Source of the DNA: Fidelibacterota bacterium
GTDB lineage: Bacteria > Fidelibacterota > UBA2242 > JAFGTP01
NCBI GenBank assembly: GCA_016934035.1
Contig: JAFGTP010000061.1
Location: 1 to 64,000 of the forward strand
DNA length: 64,000 bases
Reading direction: 5' to 3'
The notes under the pieces were generated by a model. That model saw only the letters and a program-made list of their open reading frames with translations. It made no database searches and had not been told where the DNA came from. The position numbers were made by a program, and so were the translations under genes. Positions 25,733-34,921 of the stretch are shown in pieces. The stretch's first letter is position 1, and each line of letters opens with the position of its first letter.

Positions 25733-28375
25733 TTATTTCATCAAAATACATTTTCCGGATTCAGAAAAGAGTAGGCTGTTCCCGTGTGACACGACCATTT
25801 TGTAAAGGTAAACACCTGAACTGTAATTTGTTGCATCCCAGTGCAGGATATGCTGGCCGGCGACCCGGCGCTCATCAATCAGGGTTTTGATATGACTTCC
25901 GGTCAGAGTGTAGATTTTCATCCGGACATGAGCGGCCATGGGTAACTGGTATGAAAAATTGGTGATGGGGTTAAAAGGGTTCGGATAATTTTTGCTGAGT
26001 GAAAATTCCTCAAGGGCTTCGGGGGAATTATCCTTATCGGTCGAGAGAGCCCCTGTAAAAAAAGCCAATGTCCTTCCCATGACTTCATTCTGTATTTCGT
26101 CCGATATAATTGTTTCAAAAGGAAAGGTCAGGTATACCAGTTTCCCTGCCCTGCTGCCACCGGGAAAGAGGCCGGCATATTGAATTCCGGCGACACCGGC
26201 GCTTTCCGGAACATTTGTAAATTTCAGAACAGCAGTTGAACCGTTTACCGGTTTGATGGCATCAGGCCAGTCAACATTGATGGTGCCGTGGGTGCCGTCA
26301 TCAAATTCAAAATTCGGCACCAGATCAAAAATTCCACTACCTATGGATTCGACAGTGTAATACTGGCCTTGCCGGTCATAGGGCGAATCGGCGTGGTATT
26401 GTGCTTTCAGGTAGTTGTGGTAAAAATCCCTATCTGCCTGGGTTGCATGGTCGGTTTTACCTTCCAGGTCCCAGCCGATTTCTGAACCGGAGACAAATAG
26501 ATTGCCGCCAAGTTGCAGGAATTCAGTGACTTTTTGCTGTTCGATCAGATCAAATGTATGGTCGGCTGAGCTTTCGTCGCCCAGTATCCAGATTACGGTG
26601 GTATAGGCAGTTAGAAAAATATTAGCGCCAATCACCGATTCATTCAATGCGTAAGAAAATCCATGACCGGCGGTTTTGACAGGACGAATATATTGAGTGA
26701 TATAATCGTGCCTGGTATTGGTAGACCGGTCAAACCCATTGACCACCAATATTTTTTCACTGCTGCCAGAGGGCGAAGCTGCATAAACATCATGGCTCAG
26801 GGGCGATGATATGGAATCATTACGGGCTATTACTTGAAAATAATAGGTGAATTCCGGTGATAGGCCGTTAATGGTCACCGGGGGGGTAGTGGATACCACC
26901 GAATCTGAAAGAATTTTCGGCTCTGTCCCCCAAAAAATTGTATAGGCCTTTGCATTATTTACTTCGGTAAAACCGATTCTGATGGAGGATTGATCGAGGC
27001 ATTCCAGGGTGATATTGTGAGGCGCTGGCAAAATCGCGCCTTCCATATTTTTATAATAAACCGCTTTGTAATCAGTCATGGCATAGGCATAGTGAGTGGT
27101 ATAATCCACTTTCCAGTCGGTTGTGCTGCCGGCGGCTTCCACACAGGCAAAAGAGCCGTCTTCGTTGTGTTTCACAAAAAGAATGACATGCCCATGGCGA
27201 TGAAAAGCATCACCTGGTTTTAATTGGTCCAATGAATAGTAGGGCTGAACAATGGCACCGTAGGCCGGATCATCCATCATACGGGTGGAATAATGGTAAT
27301 TCAATTGCCAGCAACGGGATACATAACCGGAACAATCGACGCCCCGGGCGTAATCGGAGCCGCCACCATCGGTATAATTATCACCGGCATAGTTATTATT
27401 GAGAAGACCGCTGTCAAAGGCTGTCAGTTGGTCAAAACCACCCCACTTGTAGGGCAGACGTCGGTTGGTGCCGATGCGTATCCAGTCCGGTGTACGAATC
27501 TTGTCACCGTCTGGAGCGGTGACCACACCGTTCGTCAGGTTTTCGGCCCGGCAATTCCATTCATGCTGGACATAGGTATCGGCAATTTCCAAAGTTTTCT
27601 GGCGGGACACAGCTGTGGCCGGGTCAGAAGGTAAATCGTTTTTTGGGGACAGGATACATTCCTGATCATGGAAAAAATGGATTTTTTCCTGAAATTTGGG
27701 TGGGTAATTTCCCTGAAAATTTTCGATTTTTTCGGGTATCTCCCAGCGAAGAATGAAAATTCCGTCACTGGAGGAAAGCATATGGTAAAGGGTACCGGAC
27801 CTGTCGATTTTCAGATCATTTTTTATATAGGTGAAATAATGGTGCGGAAGGTCAATCTGACCGATTTTGGCCCCTGATAGATTCAAAATCCAAATTTGCC
27901 GGTCTACGGTGATAGGGTGGCAGGATTTTGCAATATTGACATCAACGTAGGTTCGGTTCAAATTGTCCCTGCCGATGAAGCGCATACTGACCAGGTCTGA
28001 GTTGCCATGATGAACCAGAAGTCCTTCATTTTCCATCATAATCCGGGCTGTGGATTTGGATAATAATTTTACCCTGCCGGAACTCCGGGTCAATTTGGAC
28101 AGTGTGACCGGAATATCTTTGGTCCCGGGCAGGATTTCCTGGGTAGATTGCAGTTTTCCATTCCGGTAGGACTTAATTGCCTGACTGAGAGGATCCAGGA
28201 GGTCGAATGTTTCACCATCCACCTGAAAATCCTGGGGGCCGAACCGATAGCCGGGTTCCAATCGGTATTTTACCTGCTCCGGTGAGTCTCCCCAGGGAAT
28301 AAACAGGTCCACAACCGGTGTCCGGGCCATCAAATTCAGTGATATAAAAAATAATACAGATATGAATATTTTCAT
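25733..28375 (-). CDS. Secreted NlpC/P60-like cysteine peptidase with Fn3, GATase-like module and T9SS sorting domain
   Basis: 880 residues with a signal peptide ('FISVLFFISLNLMA'). The first ~270 residues are an unrecognised beta-rich region. Residues ~300-450 look like an NlpC/P60-type peptidase: 'LPYKWGGFD', the nucleophile in 'GVDCSGYVSRCW', 'LKPGDAFHRHGHVILFV' with the histidine, and 'CVEAAGS'. The family cuts stem peptides, often at D-Glu-mDAP bonds. Then follow a fibronectin III domain, a module beginning 'ILVVNGFDRSTN' ('WILGDESSADHTF', 'FVSGSEIGWDLEG') nearly the same as that of the amidase at 19989-22265, and a sorting domain ('LSKNYPNPFNPITNF'). It lies 23 nt upstream of the amidase gene, forming an operon of peptide-cutting and amide-cutting wall enzymes. 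Confidence 0.82.
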   Translation of the reverse strand: MKIFISVLFFISLNLMARTPVVDLFIPWGDSPEQVKYRLEPGYRFGPQDFQVDGETFDLLDPLSQAIKSYRNGKLQSTQEILPGTKDIPVTLSKLTRSSGRVKLLSKSTARIMMENEGLLVHHGNSDLVSMRFIGRDNLNRTYVDVNIAKSCHPITVDRQIWILNLSGAKIGQIDLPHHYFTYIKNDLKIDRSGTLYHMLSSSDGIFILRWEIPEKIENFQGNYPPKFQEKIHFFHDQECILSPKNDLPSDPATAVSRQKTLEIADTYVQHEWNCRAENLTNGVVTAPDGDKIRTPDWIRIGTNRRLPYKWGGFDQLTAFDSGLLNNNYAGDNYTDGGGSDYARGVDCSGYVSRCWQLNYHYSTRMMDDPAYGAIVQPYYSLDQLKPGDAFHRHGHVILFVKHNEDGSFACVEAAGSTTDWKVDYTTHYAYAMTDYKAVYYKNMEGAILPAPHNITLECLDQSSIRIGFTEVNNAKAYTIFWGTEPKILSDSVVSTTPPVTINGLSPEFTYYFQVIARNDSISSPLSHDVYAASPSGSSEKILVVNGFDRSTNTRHDYITQYIRPVKTAGHGFSYALNESVIGANIFLTAYTTVIWILGDESSADHTFDLIEQQKVTEFLQLGGNLFVSGSEIGWDLEGKTDHATQADRDFYHNYLKAQYHADSPYDRQGQYYTVESIGSGIFDLVPNFEFDDGTHGTINVDWPDAIKPVNGSTAVLKFTNVPESAGVAGIQYAGLFPGGSRAGKLVYLTFPFETIISDEIQNEVMGRTLAFFTGALSTDKDNSPEALEEFSLSKNYPNPFNPITNFSYQLPMAAHVRMKIYTLTGSHIKTLIDERRVAGQHILHWDATNYSSGVYLYKMVVSHGNSLLFSESGKCILMK

Positions 28376-28420
28376 GGGTACCTCTTGAAAAATAAATTTG
28401 GGTTTTGGCGATGCTGATAA

Positions 28421-29326
28421 TTAAGAAAAATCCTTGATATAGTTCCAAAACACCCGGTCGACTTCTGCACCGACTTTGGTAAAATAAAACCCGATAGGGC
28501 CGACCCAGGGAATAATGGCTTCTTTAAATCCAGTGTCTTTCAGGTCCTGAAGGCAGCGTTTCAGGAGAATTTCTCCTAACCCTTTTCCCTGTGCTTCCCG
28601 TGTCGTTCCCATGGGACCGAACCAGCCGGTGCCAATATTATTGCAACTGTGGTTAGAAAAGGCCACCACTTTTTTATCTTTGATGGCAATATGGAGGGGA
28701 ATGGTTTTCTTTTGAAAGGCAAATTCAATTTCCTGTTTCCAAAGGGGGAACTCAAGGTTGATCAGGTCCGAAAGTCTGGCTGTGTCATGGTGAGTGGCCC
28801 TTTTGATTACAATATTATATTTTTTTTCGATCAGTTCTTCCTGTTTTTGAGTGGCAAAATTTTGATCCAGACGTGCAATCATTTGTACATTATCGCGGCG
28901 ACGTTCATAGCCTCTCATCTGCAGGAGTGTAATCAGGGAAGTGTAGCGTGGATCAATTCCCGGAATAAAATAATTGGGAAAACTATCAAAAAAGCGAATG
29001 CTGCGGGCCCCTTTTTCCCGTAGTTTTGTTTCCATTTTATCAAAGGTTTCAAGAAGCACCGGGCCCATTTTTTTTTGGTCTGCGGTGGCGATAAGTTTGA
29101 TCCAGCCGGTCAATTTTCCATCCTGTTCCCTGACAAATCCCGATGCAAATCCGGCGAGACTGTTGTGATATTTTACCGTGATATTCAGGTCGCTGTCAAA
29201 GTGCTCCTCCTGAAAAATTTTTTCTGTCAGTTGTTCCTCGGTAATCGGGTCATAGGTGAATTGTTCATTGAACAGGTCAACCAGGAATTTGGTATCACTT
29301 TTTTGAAGGGCATGGAAAATGATCAT
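28421..29326 (-). CDS. Tandem GNAT-family N-acetyltransferase
   Basis: 301 residues with two GNAT-like halves. The C-terminal half carries the acetyl-CoA loop 'MGTTREAQGKGLGEILLKR' with the QxxGxG pattern, followed by 'IPWVGPIGFYFTKVGAEV', the usual end of the fold; the N-terminal half ('NITVKYHNSLAGFASGFV') is degenerate. GNATs move acetyl groups to amines. There is no signal peptide, so it acts in the cytoplasm. B. subtilis also has a GNAT (YbbJ) in its murQ/namZ cluster, so a role in amino-sugar or muropeptide acetylation is conceivable; this is analogy only. An AAAGGA site precedes the ATG, and the gene starts 12 nt after the desulfhydrase-like gene, so both are cotranscribed. Confidence 0.8.
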   Translation of the reverse strand: MIIFHALQKSDTKFLVDLFNEQFTYDPITEEQLTEKIFQEEHFDSDLNITVKYHNSLAGFASGFVREQDGKLTGWIKLIATADQKKMGPVLLETFDKMETKLREKGARSIRFFDSFPNYFIPGIDPRYTSLITLLQMRGYERRRDNVQMIARLDQNFATQKQEELIEKKYNIVIKRATHHDTARLSDLINLEFPLWKQEIEFAFQKKTIPLHIAIKDKKVVAFSNHSCNNIGTGWFGPMGTTREAQGKGLGEILLKRCLQDLKDTGFKEAIIPWVGPIGFYFTKVGAEVDRVFWNYIKDFS

Positions 29327-29338
29327 AGAAAAATCCTT

Positions 29339-30313
29339 TTACTCAAATAGTTCGATATTGCCGCCGGTGTGAAGAAAAACGATGTTTTGACCGGCTTTGA
29401 CCTTTCCGGTTTTACAATAATCCAGCAAGCCGACGGCAGCTTTGCCGGTGTATACATAATCCAGAAAAATGCCTTCGCTTTTGGCAAATAATTTCACGGC
29501 CTGGACACAGCCTTCTGTCTTTTTTCCATAACCTTCTCCAACATAGGAATCGTCAGTGAAAATTTTCCTCTTGTCGATTGTAACACCGATATCATGACCG
29601 GCAGCAGAGGCAAGCGCAAAGACATCTTCAACCAGCTGGTTCTGGGGTGTATCGACTGAAATGCCGTGAATTTCACCGGTCCAGCCGGTTATGGCCTGGC
29701 CCAAAACCAGTCCGGCCTGAGTCCCGGCTGATGAGGAGGCATGAAATATTTTATGGATTTCGATGTGTTGTTTTTCAGCATCACTTAGTATTTCCTCAAA
29801 GCCCAGGGCATAACCATAAGTGCCTGTTTTGGTCGATCCTCCCGGAGGCATAAAGTAGGCTTTTTTTCCTTCGGTCAGCAGTTGGTCTTTTATGAAAAGC
29901 GCGTGATTCATGCGTTCTTTGGAATCTTTTGTATCAATATGATGGATTTTGGCGTCCAGTATATGGTTGACGCGAAGGTTGCCCGTCGGTATTTCCGGTT
30001 TTTTGCCATTCAGCACCAGGTGTACATCCAGCCCAAATTTGGCACCGACGCCGGCAGCGATTCGGCAAAAATTGGATTGGTTGGCGCCGATGCCGATCAG
30101 GGTGTCACAACCCTGGTTGATGGCTTCAGCAATGAGGAAATCGAACTTGCGGGTTTTATTGCCGCTAAGGGCGAATCCTGTGAGGTCATCCCGTTTGATA
30201 TAGATGTTGCATCCGGTCAGTCTTGAAATATGGTCCAGTCTATGAAAAGGGGTCGGTGTCAGAGTGACCGGCATTTGCGGAATGTGGGATAATTTTTTTC
30301 TGATCGTGTTCAT
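29339..30313 (-). CDS. dcyD: PLP-dependent D-cysteine desulfhydrase / ACC deaminase family protein
   Basis: 324 residues, the normal length of the family. The PLP lysine is Lys53 in 'ALSGNKTRKFDFL', and the phosphate-binding and substrate loops are seen in 'GIGANQSNFCR' and 'MPPGGSTKTGTYGY', with a C-terminal 'FLHTGGNIELFE'. Members break D-cysteine to pyruvate, sulfide and ammonia, or open ACC; several also act on other D-amino acids such as D-serine. In a region devoted to wall turnover, a role in using D-amino acids is plausible but not shown. No export signal is present. It is upstream of the GNAT gene in one operon. Its own start has only a weak ribosome site. Confidence 0.85.
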   Translation of the reverse strand: MNTIRKKLSHIPQMPVTLTPTPFHRLDHISRLTGCNIYIKRDDLTGFALSGNKTRKFDFLIAEAINQGCDTLIGIGANQSNFCRIAAGVGAKFGLDVHLVLNGKKPEIPTGNLRVNHILDAKIHHIDTKDSKERMNHALFIKDQLLTEGKKAYFMPPGGSTKTGTYGYALGFEEILSDAEKQHIEIHKIFHASSSAGTQAGLVLGQAITGWTGEIHGISVDTPQNQLVEDVFALASAAGHDIGVTIDKRKIFTDDSYVGEGYGKKTEGCVQAVKLFAKSEGIFLDYVYTGKAAVGLLDYCKTGKVKAGQNIVFLHTGGNIELFE

Positions 30314-30336
30314 TTGTCCAGCCTGATATGGAGGAC

Positions 30337-30409
30337 TGTCATTCTGAAAGAGCAGGCGACTTAAGGATTCTTTTGAGATTCCGGGTCCTTTTAACTCCTC
30401 TGAATGACA
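30337..30409. repeat. Intergenic inverted-repeat element
   Basis: Between the epimerase and desulfhydrase-like genes lies an inverted repeat with 8-bp perfect arms, TGTCATTC at 30337-30344 and GAATGACA at 30402-30409, with other half-matching segments between. The TGTCATTCTGA...GAATGACA pattern is a common intergenic repeat type in bacterial genomes. Similar-looking elements occur in two other gaps of this window. Confidence 0.4.
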
Positions 30410-30417
30410 ACCTCAAT

Positions 30418-31557
30418 TTATAATTTACGAATTCCTATGCCCGGTCTGTCCGGCAGCACCAGTCTTCCGTCAACCACCTTGACTCCCTCATAAGGATCAT
30501 TGCTGATCAGCAGGTTTCCATCCAGGTCGGCCCAGTCAATGGCAGGGGAGAGTTGCGCTGCCGCTGATATGGAACAGGACGTTGCGGTCATACAGCCCAT
30601 GAGAATTTTCATATCGAAAGCACGGGCCAGGGTAATCATCTTTCTTGCTTCCCTGAGGCCGGTGCATTTCATCAGTTTGATATTGATACCGGTGTAAACA
30701 CCCTTTGATGCCAGGACATCGGGAATTCTATGGATAGATTCGTCGGCCACAATGGGCAAGGGTGAATTTTCGGTCAGCCAGGCTACATCGTCGATCTGGT
30801 TTCTGGGCATCGGTTGTTCGATGAAAACGACTTTTTGGTCTTTCAGCCAATGGGCCATGTCCAGGGCTTCATACTTGTCCGTCCAGCCGCCATTGACATC
30901 AACATAGAGGTCTTTGTCAGGAGAGACTTTGCGGACATTTTCGATCATTTCCTTGTCATTGCCGCCACCCAATTTGATTTTTAGCACCCGGTAGGGCAGG
31001 GCTTCCCTGGTTTTTTCCTGTACCACATCGGGTTTGTCAATCCCGATTGTAAAAGATGTGCAGGGTGTAGCTTCTTGATCGTAACCCCAGATTTTGTATA
31101 GGGGTTGTCTCATCATTTTTCCAACAAGATCATGAAGTGCAATATCGATTGATGCTTTGGCAAAATGGTTTCCTTCTTCCACATTGTCCACATAGTCTAA
31201 GATCTTTTCAATCTGAAAGGGATCATTGAATTGCCCGAGGTCCAGTTTCTGGTAAAATTTCGTAGCGGAATCCGGATTTTCAGGATAATAGGGAGGCATG
31301 GCCGCTTCACCATAGCCGGTTAAGCCATTGTAATGGATTTGCACCTGCATGTCAGGCGTGGTTGTGCGGGAATTTTTGGCAATTGTAAATACATGTTTCA
31401 ATTTCAGTTCATAACTATGAAAGGTCAGTTTCATTTTTCCATCACCTTTGTTGATATTGACATTTTTTCCAGAGTCACAACCGATTGTGCCCAGCATCGC
31501 GGACGATGATGCGATGACTCCGGCCTTTTTGATGAAATCCCTTCGATTTTTATTCAT
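30418..31557 (-). CDS. Tat-exported L-Ala-D/L-Glu (dipeptide) epimerase, enolase superfamily
   Basis: 379 residues. Residues ~40-375 form a muconate-lactonizing-type enolase-superfamily barrel. The active-site set of Ala-Glu epimerases is complete: KxK at Lys193/Lys195 ('VLKIKLGGG'), metal ligands Asp220 ('YVDVNGG'), Glu247 ('FIEQPMP') and Asp272 ('VADESIH'), and the opposing Lys294 in 'INIKLMKCTG'. These enzymes convert L-Ala-D-Glu from stem peptides to L-Ala-L-Glu. The odd part is the N-terminus, 'NRRDFIKKAG' followed by a hydrophobic stretch and Cys27 ('GTIGCDS'), a twin-arginine signal with a lipobox-like end, so the enzyme would be folded before export and sit in the periplasm. The E. 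coli and Bacillus enzymes are cytoplasmic. Its neighbour upstream is a YkfC-like peptidase lipoprotein. Confidence 0.87.
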   Translation of the reverse strand: MNKNRRDFIKKAGVIASSSAMLGTIGCDSGKNVNINKGDGKMKLTFHSYELKLKHVFTIAKNSRTTTPDMQVQIHYNGLTGYGEAAMPPYYPENPDSATKFYQKLDLGQFNDPFQIEKILDYVDNVEEGNHFAKASIDIALHDLVGKMMRQPLYKIWGYDQEATPCTSFTIGIDKPDVVQEKTREALPYRVLKIKLGGGNDKEMIENVRKVSPDKDLYVDVNGGWTDKYEALDMAHWLKDQKVVFIEQPMPRNQIDDVAWLTENSPLPIVADESIHRIPDVLASKGVYTGINIKLMKCTGLREARKMITLARAFDMKILMGCMTATSCSISAAAQLSPAIDWADLDGNLLISNDPYEGVKVVDGRLVLPDRPGIGIRKL

Positions 31558-31590
31558 TTTTCCCTCTTTTATGTTTTTGGCTTACTGCTT

Positions 31591-31617
31591 ATCACACTGA
31601 GCCTGTCGAAGTGTGAT
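31591..31617. repeat. Intergenic palindrome with 'GAGCCTGTCGA' core
   Basis: Perfect 8-bp arms ATCACACT (31591-31598) and AGTGTGAT (31610-31617) around the core GAGCCTGTCGA. The core is the known dispersed intergenic motif CTGAGCCTGTCGAAG found in many bacteria. It is followed by related-looking text up to about 31675. It lies between two peptidoglycan-peptide genes on the same strand and may form an RNA hairpin between them. Confidence 0.5.
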
Positions 31618-31683
31618 CTTCGCAGCTCATTTTCTTCGTAACTGTCTCCTTCGAGAACCTCAGGATGTCAGCAGGTTGGCTAT

Positions 31684-32826
31684 TTATTTATAAAATTCAT
31701 GGGTCTTGTAGGATGAAATTCCCGGTTTATCGACAGACTCGATGATCCTTCTGACACCTCTTACCGAAGAGGCCCTGTATCCGCTGTAATTTGCAGCATC
31801 AGGGTCAAGACTGTTGATTTTGACCCTGCCGGCTTCGTGGATGAATTCTTTATCACCAAGATACAAGCCGACGTGTGTGATTCTTTCGGGATTACTGCCA
31901 AAGAAAATCAGATCACCGATTTGTAAATGAGCGTAATCCTCAGCCATGGATACTTCTTCTCCCCACAAAGCCTGTTGGGAAGCATCCCGTTGCAGGATGA
32001 TGCCATGCATGAAATAAACAGTCTTCATGAATCCGCTGCAATCCAGGGCTTTGGCTGAGGTCCCGCCCCAGAGATAGGGAACACCCATGAATTTTTTGGC
32101 TATGGCTGCCAGGTTTTCTCCGGTTACTTCAATGTTATCGAGCCATTCCTGTTCAGTCGTTGCCTCAGATTTTTTAACATAGCCGGTGCGGCCGTCGGGA
32201 AATTCCACTTGGTAAAACCTGTGTGTTTTGCCGGTGAGTTTCAGCATGTTCCCCAAAACAATATCCGAGACGATTTCGCCATCACTGTTTTCTTCTGCAT
32301 AGACAAATCCGGCATGTTCCAGGAAAATGATCTTGTCGGCCTTGTTCCAGGATTTCATCTCCTTTTCCGTCATGGGATGAACGCCATAATCATCCACCCA
32401 GCCTAAATATTTATCAGGAGTCTGGATTTTGTACCAATCGCCTTTTTGATCGAATATTTTTACGGGTTGGCCTAAAATTCCCTGGGTTAACAGTTCGGAA
32501 CCATGTCGTCTTTCACTGCGAATATTAGCCGCGGAAAGATTGATCACACCGTATTGTGTTTCCAATGATTTTTCAGGAAGAAGAGTGAGCTTGATATGGT
32601 TGTTGTTGAGTGCAGAAATTTCTTGGAATACATTAGCATTGGATGTTCTGACTTCGATGATATTACCATTTTTTTCGATATCAAAAACTTCCAGGCGGGT
32701 ATCGGCGATGTGTTTCTTGCTGATTGCTTTTAACTGGTCAACTTGCGATTCCATTGTGGTTGTAGAGCAGGAAATAACCAGTAATAGCAACAGAAAAACT
32801 GACAATGATCTTTTGAAAATCTTCAT
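31684..32826 (-). CDS. NlpC/P60 lipoprotein with SH3-type domains, YkfC-like (D-Glu-L-amino acid endopeptidase)
   Basis: 380 residues. A signal peptide ends at the lipobox 'LVISC', so Cys20 is lipidated. Residues ~90-225 hold two bacterial SH3-like domains ('LGQPVKIFDQKGDWYKIQ', 'GRTGYVKKS'), and residues 235-360 the NlpC/P60 peptidase with Cys263 ('ALDCSGF'), His318 ('ITHVGLYLG') and His330 ('FIHEAGRV'). This layout is that of YkfC, which cuts the D-Glu-mDAP bond in free muropeptides with an N-terminal L-Ala, producing L-Ala-D-Glu. The next gene on the strand is the epimerase that uses exactly this dipeptide, and ykfC-ykfB neighbours are known in Bacillus. Here both are predicted to be outside the cytoplasm. 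Confidence 0.88.
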   Translation of the reverse strand: MKIFKRSLSVFLLLLLVISCSTTTMESQVDQLKAISKKHIADTRLEVFDIEKNGNIIEVRTSNANVFQEISALNNNHIKLTLLPEKSLETQYGVINLSAANIRSERRHGSELLTQGILGQPVKIFDQKGDWYKIQTPDKYLGWVDDYGVHPMTEKEMKSWNKADKIIFLEHAGFVYAEENSDGEIVSDIVLGNMLKLTGKTHRFYQVEFPDGRTGYVKKSEATTEQEWLDNIEVTGENLAAIAKKFMGVPYLWGGTSAKALDCSGFMKTVYFMHGIILQRDASQQALWGEEVSMAEDYAHLQIGDLIFFGSNPERITHVGLYLGDKEFIHEAGRVKINSLDPDAANYSGYRASSVRGVRRIIESVDKPGISSYKTHEFYK

Positions 32827-33128
32827 TTTATCAATCCTTTGTAAAGTAAATTCGTAAACTTAGCAAACAAACTAAAAATAAGATACTTTGGTCAGGGTTT
32901 CAATGATTTTTTTGATTGAATTTATTTTGTAATTTTAGCAAATAATGAATTGTGTCTTTTTCCCACACTTTTTGTGGAATAATTCAACATATTTTAAATT
33001 TGATATTTTTTAAACTGTTGTTTTTTTTGAATTTAATATTATGGCATTATAATTGAAATGTTTCTTTTGATGCAATTTGTTAACTTATCAGGGTAAGATT
33101 AATTTGAATAGAATAAAAGGACTATGGA
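32827..33128. other. AT-rich divergent intergenic region
   Basis: About 300 nt between the divergent YkfC-like gene and an AT-rich T9SS gene. I see no coding frame or RNA gene. It is markedly AT-rich and marks the left edge of a low-GC segment. It must hold promoters for both directions; one rightward candidate is listed separately. Confidence 0.5.
33026..33053 (+). promoter_or_regulatory. Candidate promoter for the AT-rich T9SS genes
   Basis: TTTGAA at 33026-33031 and TATAAT at 33048-33053 are separated by 16 nt, about 75 nt upstream of the ATG at 33129. In a region this AT-rich such matches can occur by chance, and sigma-factor preference in this phylum is not established from the window. 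Confidence 0.3.
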
Positions 33129-34865
33129 ATGAAAAACCTAAATAGTGAGATAAAATCAATCGTGATCTTGTTAATATTTCAAAGTTTATTGTTCAGCCAT
33201 ATTCATAATATTACAGGTAAAGTGATCGGTTCGGATTCATTATCTATTCATGATGCAATGATTATATTTTCTCTACAAAATTCTGATATAAGTGATACTG
33301 TAGTCTCAAATGAAAACGGGGAATATAATATCACTCTTAATACAGATGTTGAAATAGAAACAGAAGAAAAAACACCTGATTCTTTTCAATTATATCAAAA
33401 CTATCCAAATCCATTTAATCCTGGAACATGGATCAAATTTCATATCCCTGAAACTCAAAAGGTTAAAATTGATATTTATAATCTACTTGGTCAAAAAGTT
33501 AAAAATCTTTCGAATAAAACATATCAACCGGGAGAGGCAAAAATATACTGGAATGGGACAAATAATCAAGGCAGCCTTGTTTCAGCAGGAATTTATCTTT
33601 ATGTAATGGAAACAAAAAATGGTATTACTTCAAAAAAGATGTTATTGTTAGATGGTGGTTCAACTCCTAATTTTCAACCAAGTTTTCAACAATCAAACTC
33701 AGCAGGAAAATTATCAAAAACTCTGACTAATGATATCTATTCCTTAAGGGTGATTAAAGAAGGATTCCATAATTATTTTGAGGATAGTCTGATTTTTAAT
33801 AGTGATGAATATGAAAAAGATTTGGTTTTATATTCATTAGATTCATTAGATATTTTTGTTGCAGAAACTGATGTTCTAATAGGAGCGCAAAGTAAAATTG
33901 TACAAATAGATAATTTTAGAAATACTCATATTTTTAATAATAATACAGATTCATTAGAATTTAATGTCTTAGTTCAAGTACCTGATAGTTTACAAGTGAC
34001 TAATTCTATCAGCCCAAAATTTGGTAAAAATGCTCTATTAAATTTAAAATATGGAAAATATTGGAATTATCCTGATATAAATAATTCATATATTGTTAAT
34101 AATCCAATTATAACTAATGGTTGTTTTAATTGGAATAATTTAAAATTAGGTTCAAGTGATTTATATAAAATTGCTTGGCATAATTATTTCGCAGATTCTG
34201 AACTAGATTGTTTTAAAATTCTGAATGGTAATCACCAATATCTTGGTTTAAATATTAACTCAAAATATGATATTGATGTAAACCAAGAAAATACAGAGTT
34301 CCTTGATCTAATTATGGAAATAGAAATGCAAAATATAAGTAATGATACAATATTTGACTTATTTGTTAACTGGCATATTCCACGTGTTATTTATGATATT
34401 TCTAATACTGAATATTATAATCTATACGAACTAATTGATGATGAATTAATTTTTGATCCTGAAGATAATGTATATTATAATGGTAAAGAATGGTCAAGAA
34501 AGGATGGTTATCTAAGTCTCACAAGAGGTGGACAAGAATTTGAAATATCATGTGACACTTTAACGATGAATGAAGTAAAAAAAATTAAATATAAATTTAT
34601 GATTAATCCCTTATTAAATAAATTTGAAATTCATCCATTAAGAATTATAGTATTCAAACAAAAATCTAATAAAAGATTATGGGAAGAAACAAAAATATAC
34701 ATTCCTTCTAAAAAAGTTGAATACAATAATAATATTCATTATATGAAAGGGATTAATTTTTCTATACCTTCATATCAGGTTTTTAAAATCGATAATGGAA
34801 AATACAATATATTTAATTCTCAAGAATCAGATACAACTTATTATTATCCATATCCGTATAATTAA
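33129..34865 (+). CDS. Secreted protein with a T9SS/FlgD-like domain inserted in a CarboxypepD_reg-like domain
   Basis: 578 residues with a signal peptide-like N-terminus. Residues ~26-70 look like the first strands of a carboxypeptidase-regulatory-like beta-sandwich ('ITGKVIGSDSLSI', 'NENGEYNITLN'). Residues ~84-174 are then a complete FlgD/T9SS-type sorting domain ('LYQNYPNPFNPGTWIKF' to 'SKKMLLLDG'), after which a missing sandwich strand seems to resume ('DIYSLRVIKEGFHNYF'). About 370 residues of unassigned, Asn/Ile/Tyr-rich sequence follow to the C-terminus. A sorting domain is normally terminal, so here it may be structural. Base composition is very AT-rich: one 60-nt line at 34081 has 10 G+C by hand count. 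Function unknown; cotranscription with the caspase-like gene 56 nt downstream is likely. Confidence 0.7.
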   Translation: MKNLNSEIKSIVILLIFQSLLFSHIHNITGKVIGSDSLSIHDAMIIFSLQNSDISDTVVSNENGEYNITLNTDVEIETEEKTPDSFQLYQNYPNPFNPGTWIKFHIPETQKVKIDIYNLLGQKVKNLSNKTYQPGEAKIYWNGTNNQGSLVSAGIYLYVMETKNGITSKKMLLLDGGSTPNFQPSFQQSNSAGKLSKTLTNDIYSLRVIKEGFHNYFEDSLIFNSDEYEKDLVLYSLDSLDIFVAETDVLIGAQSKIVQIDNFRNTHIFNNNTDSLEFNVLVQVPDSLQVTNSISPKFGKNALLNLKYGKYWNYPDINNSYIVNNPIITNGCFNWNNLKLGSSDLYKIAWHNYFADSELDCFKILNGNHQYLGLNINSKYDIDVNQENTEFLDLIMEIEMQNISNDTIFDLFVNWHIPRVIYDISNTEYYNLYELIDDELIFDPEDNVYYNGKEWSRKDGYLSLTRGGQEFEISCDTLTMNEVKKIKYKFMINPLLNKFEIHPLRIIVFKQKSNKRLWEETKIYIPSKKVEYNNNIHYMKGINFSIPSYQVFKIDNGKYNIFNSQESDTTYYYPYPYN

Positions 34866-34921
34866 AAATTATAGCGCTATAAAAAAAGAGATAGTATTAA
34901 AATATAAAATAAGGAGATAAA

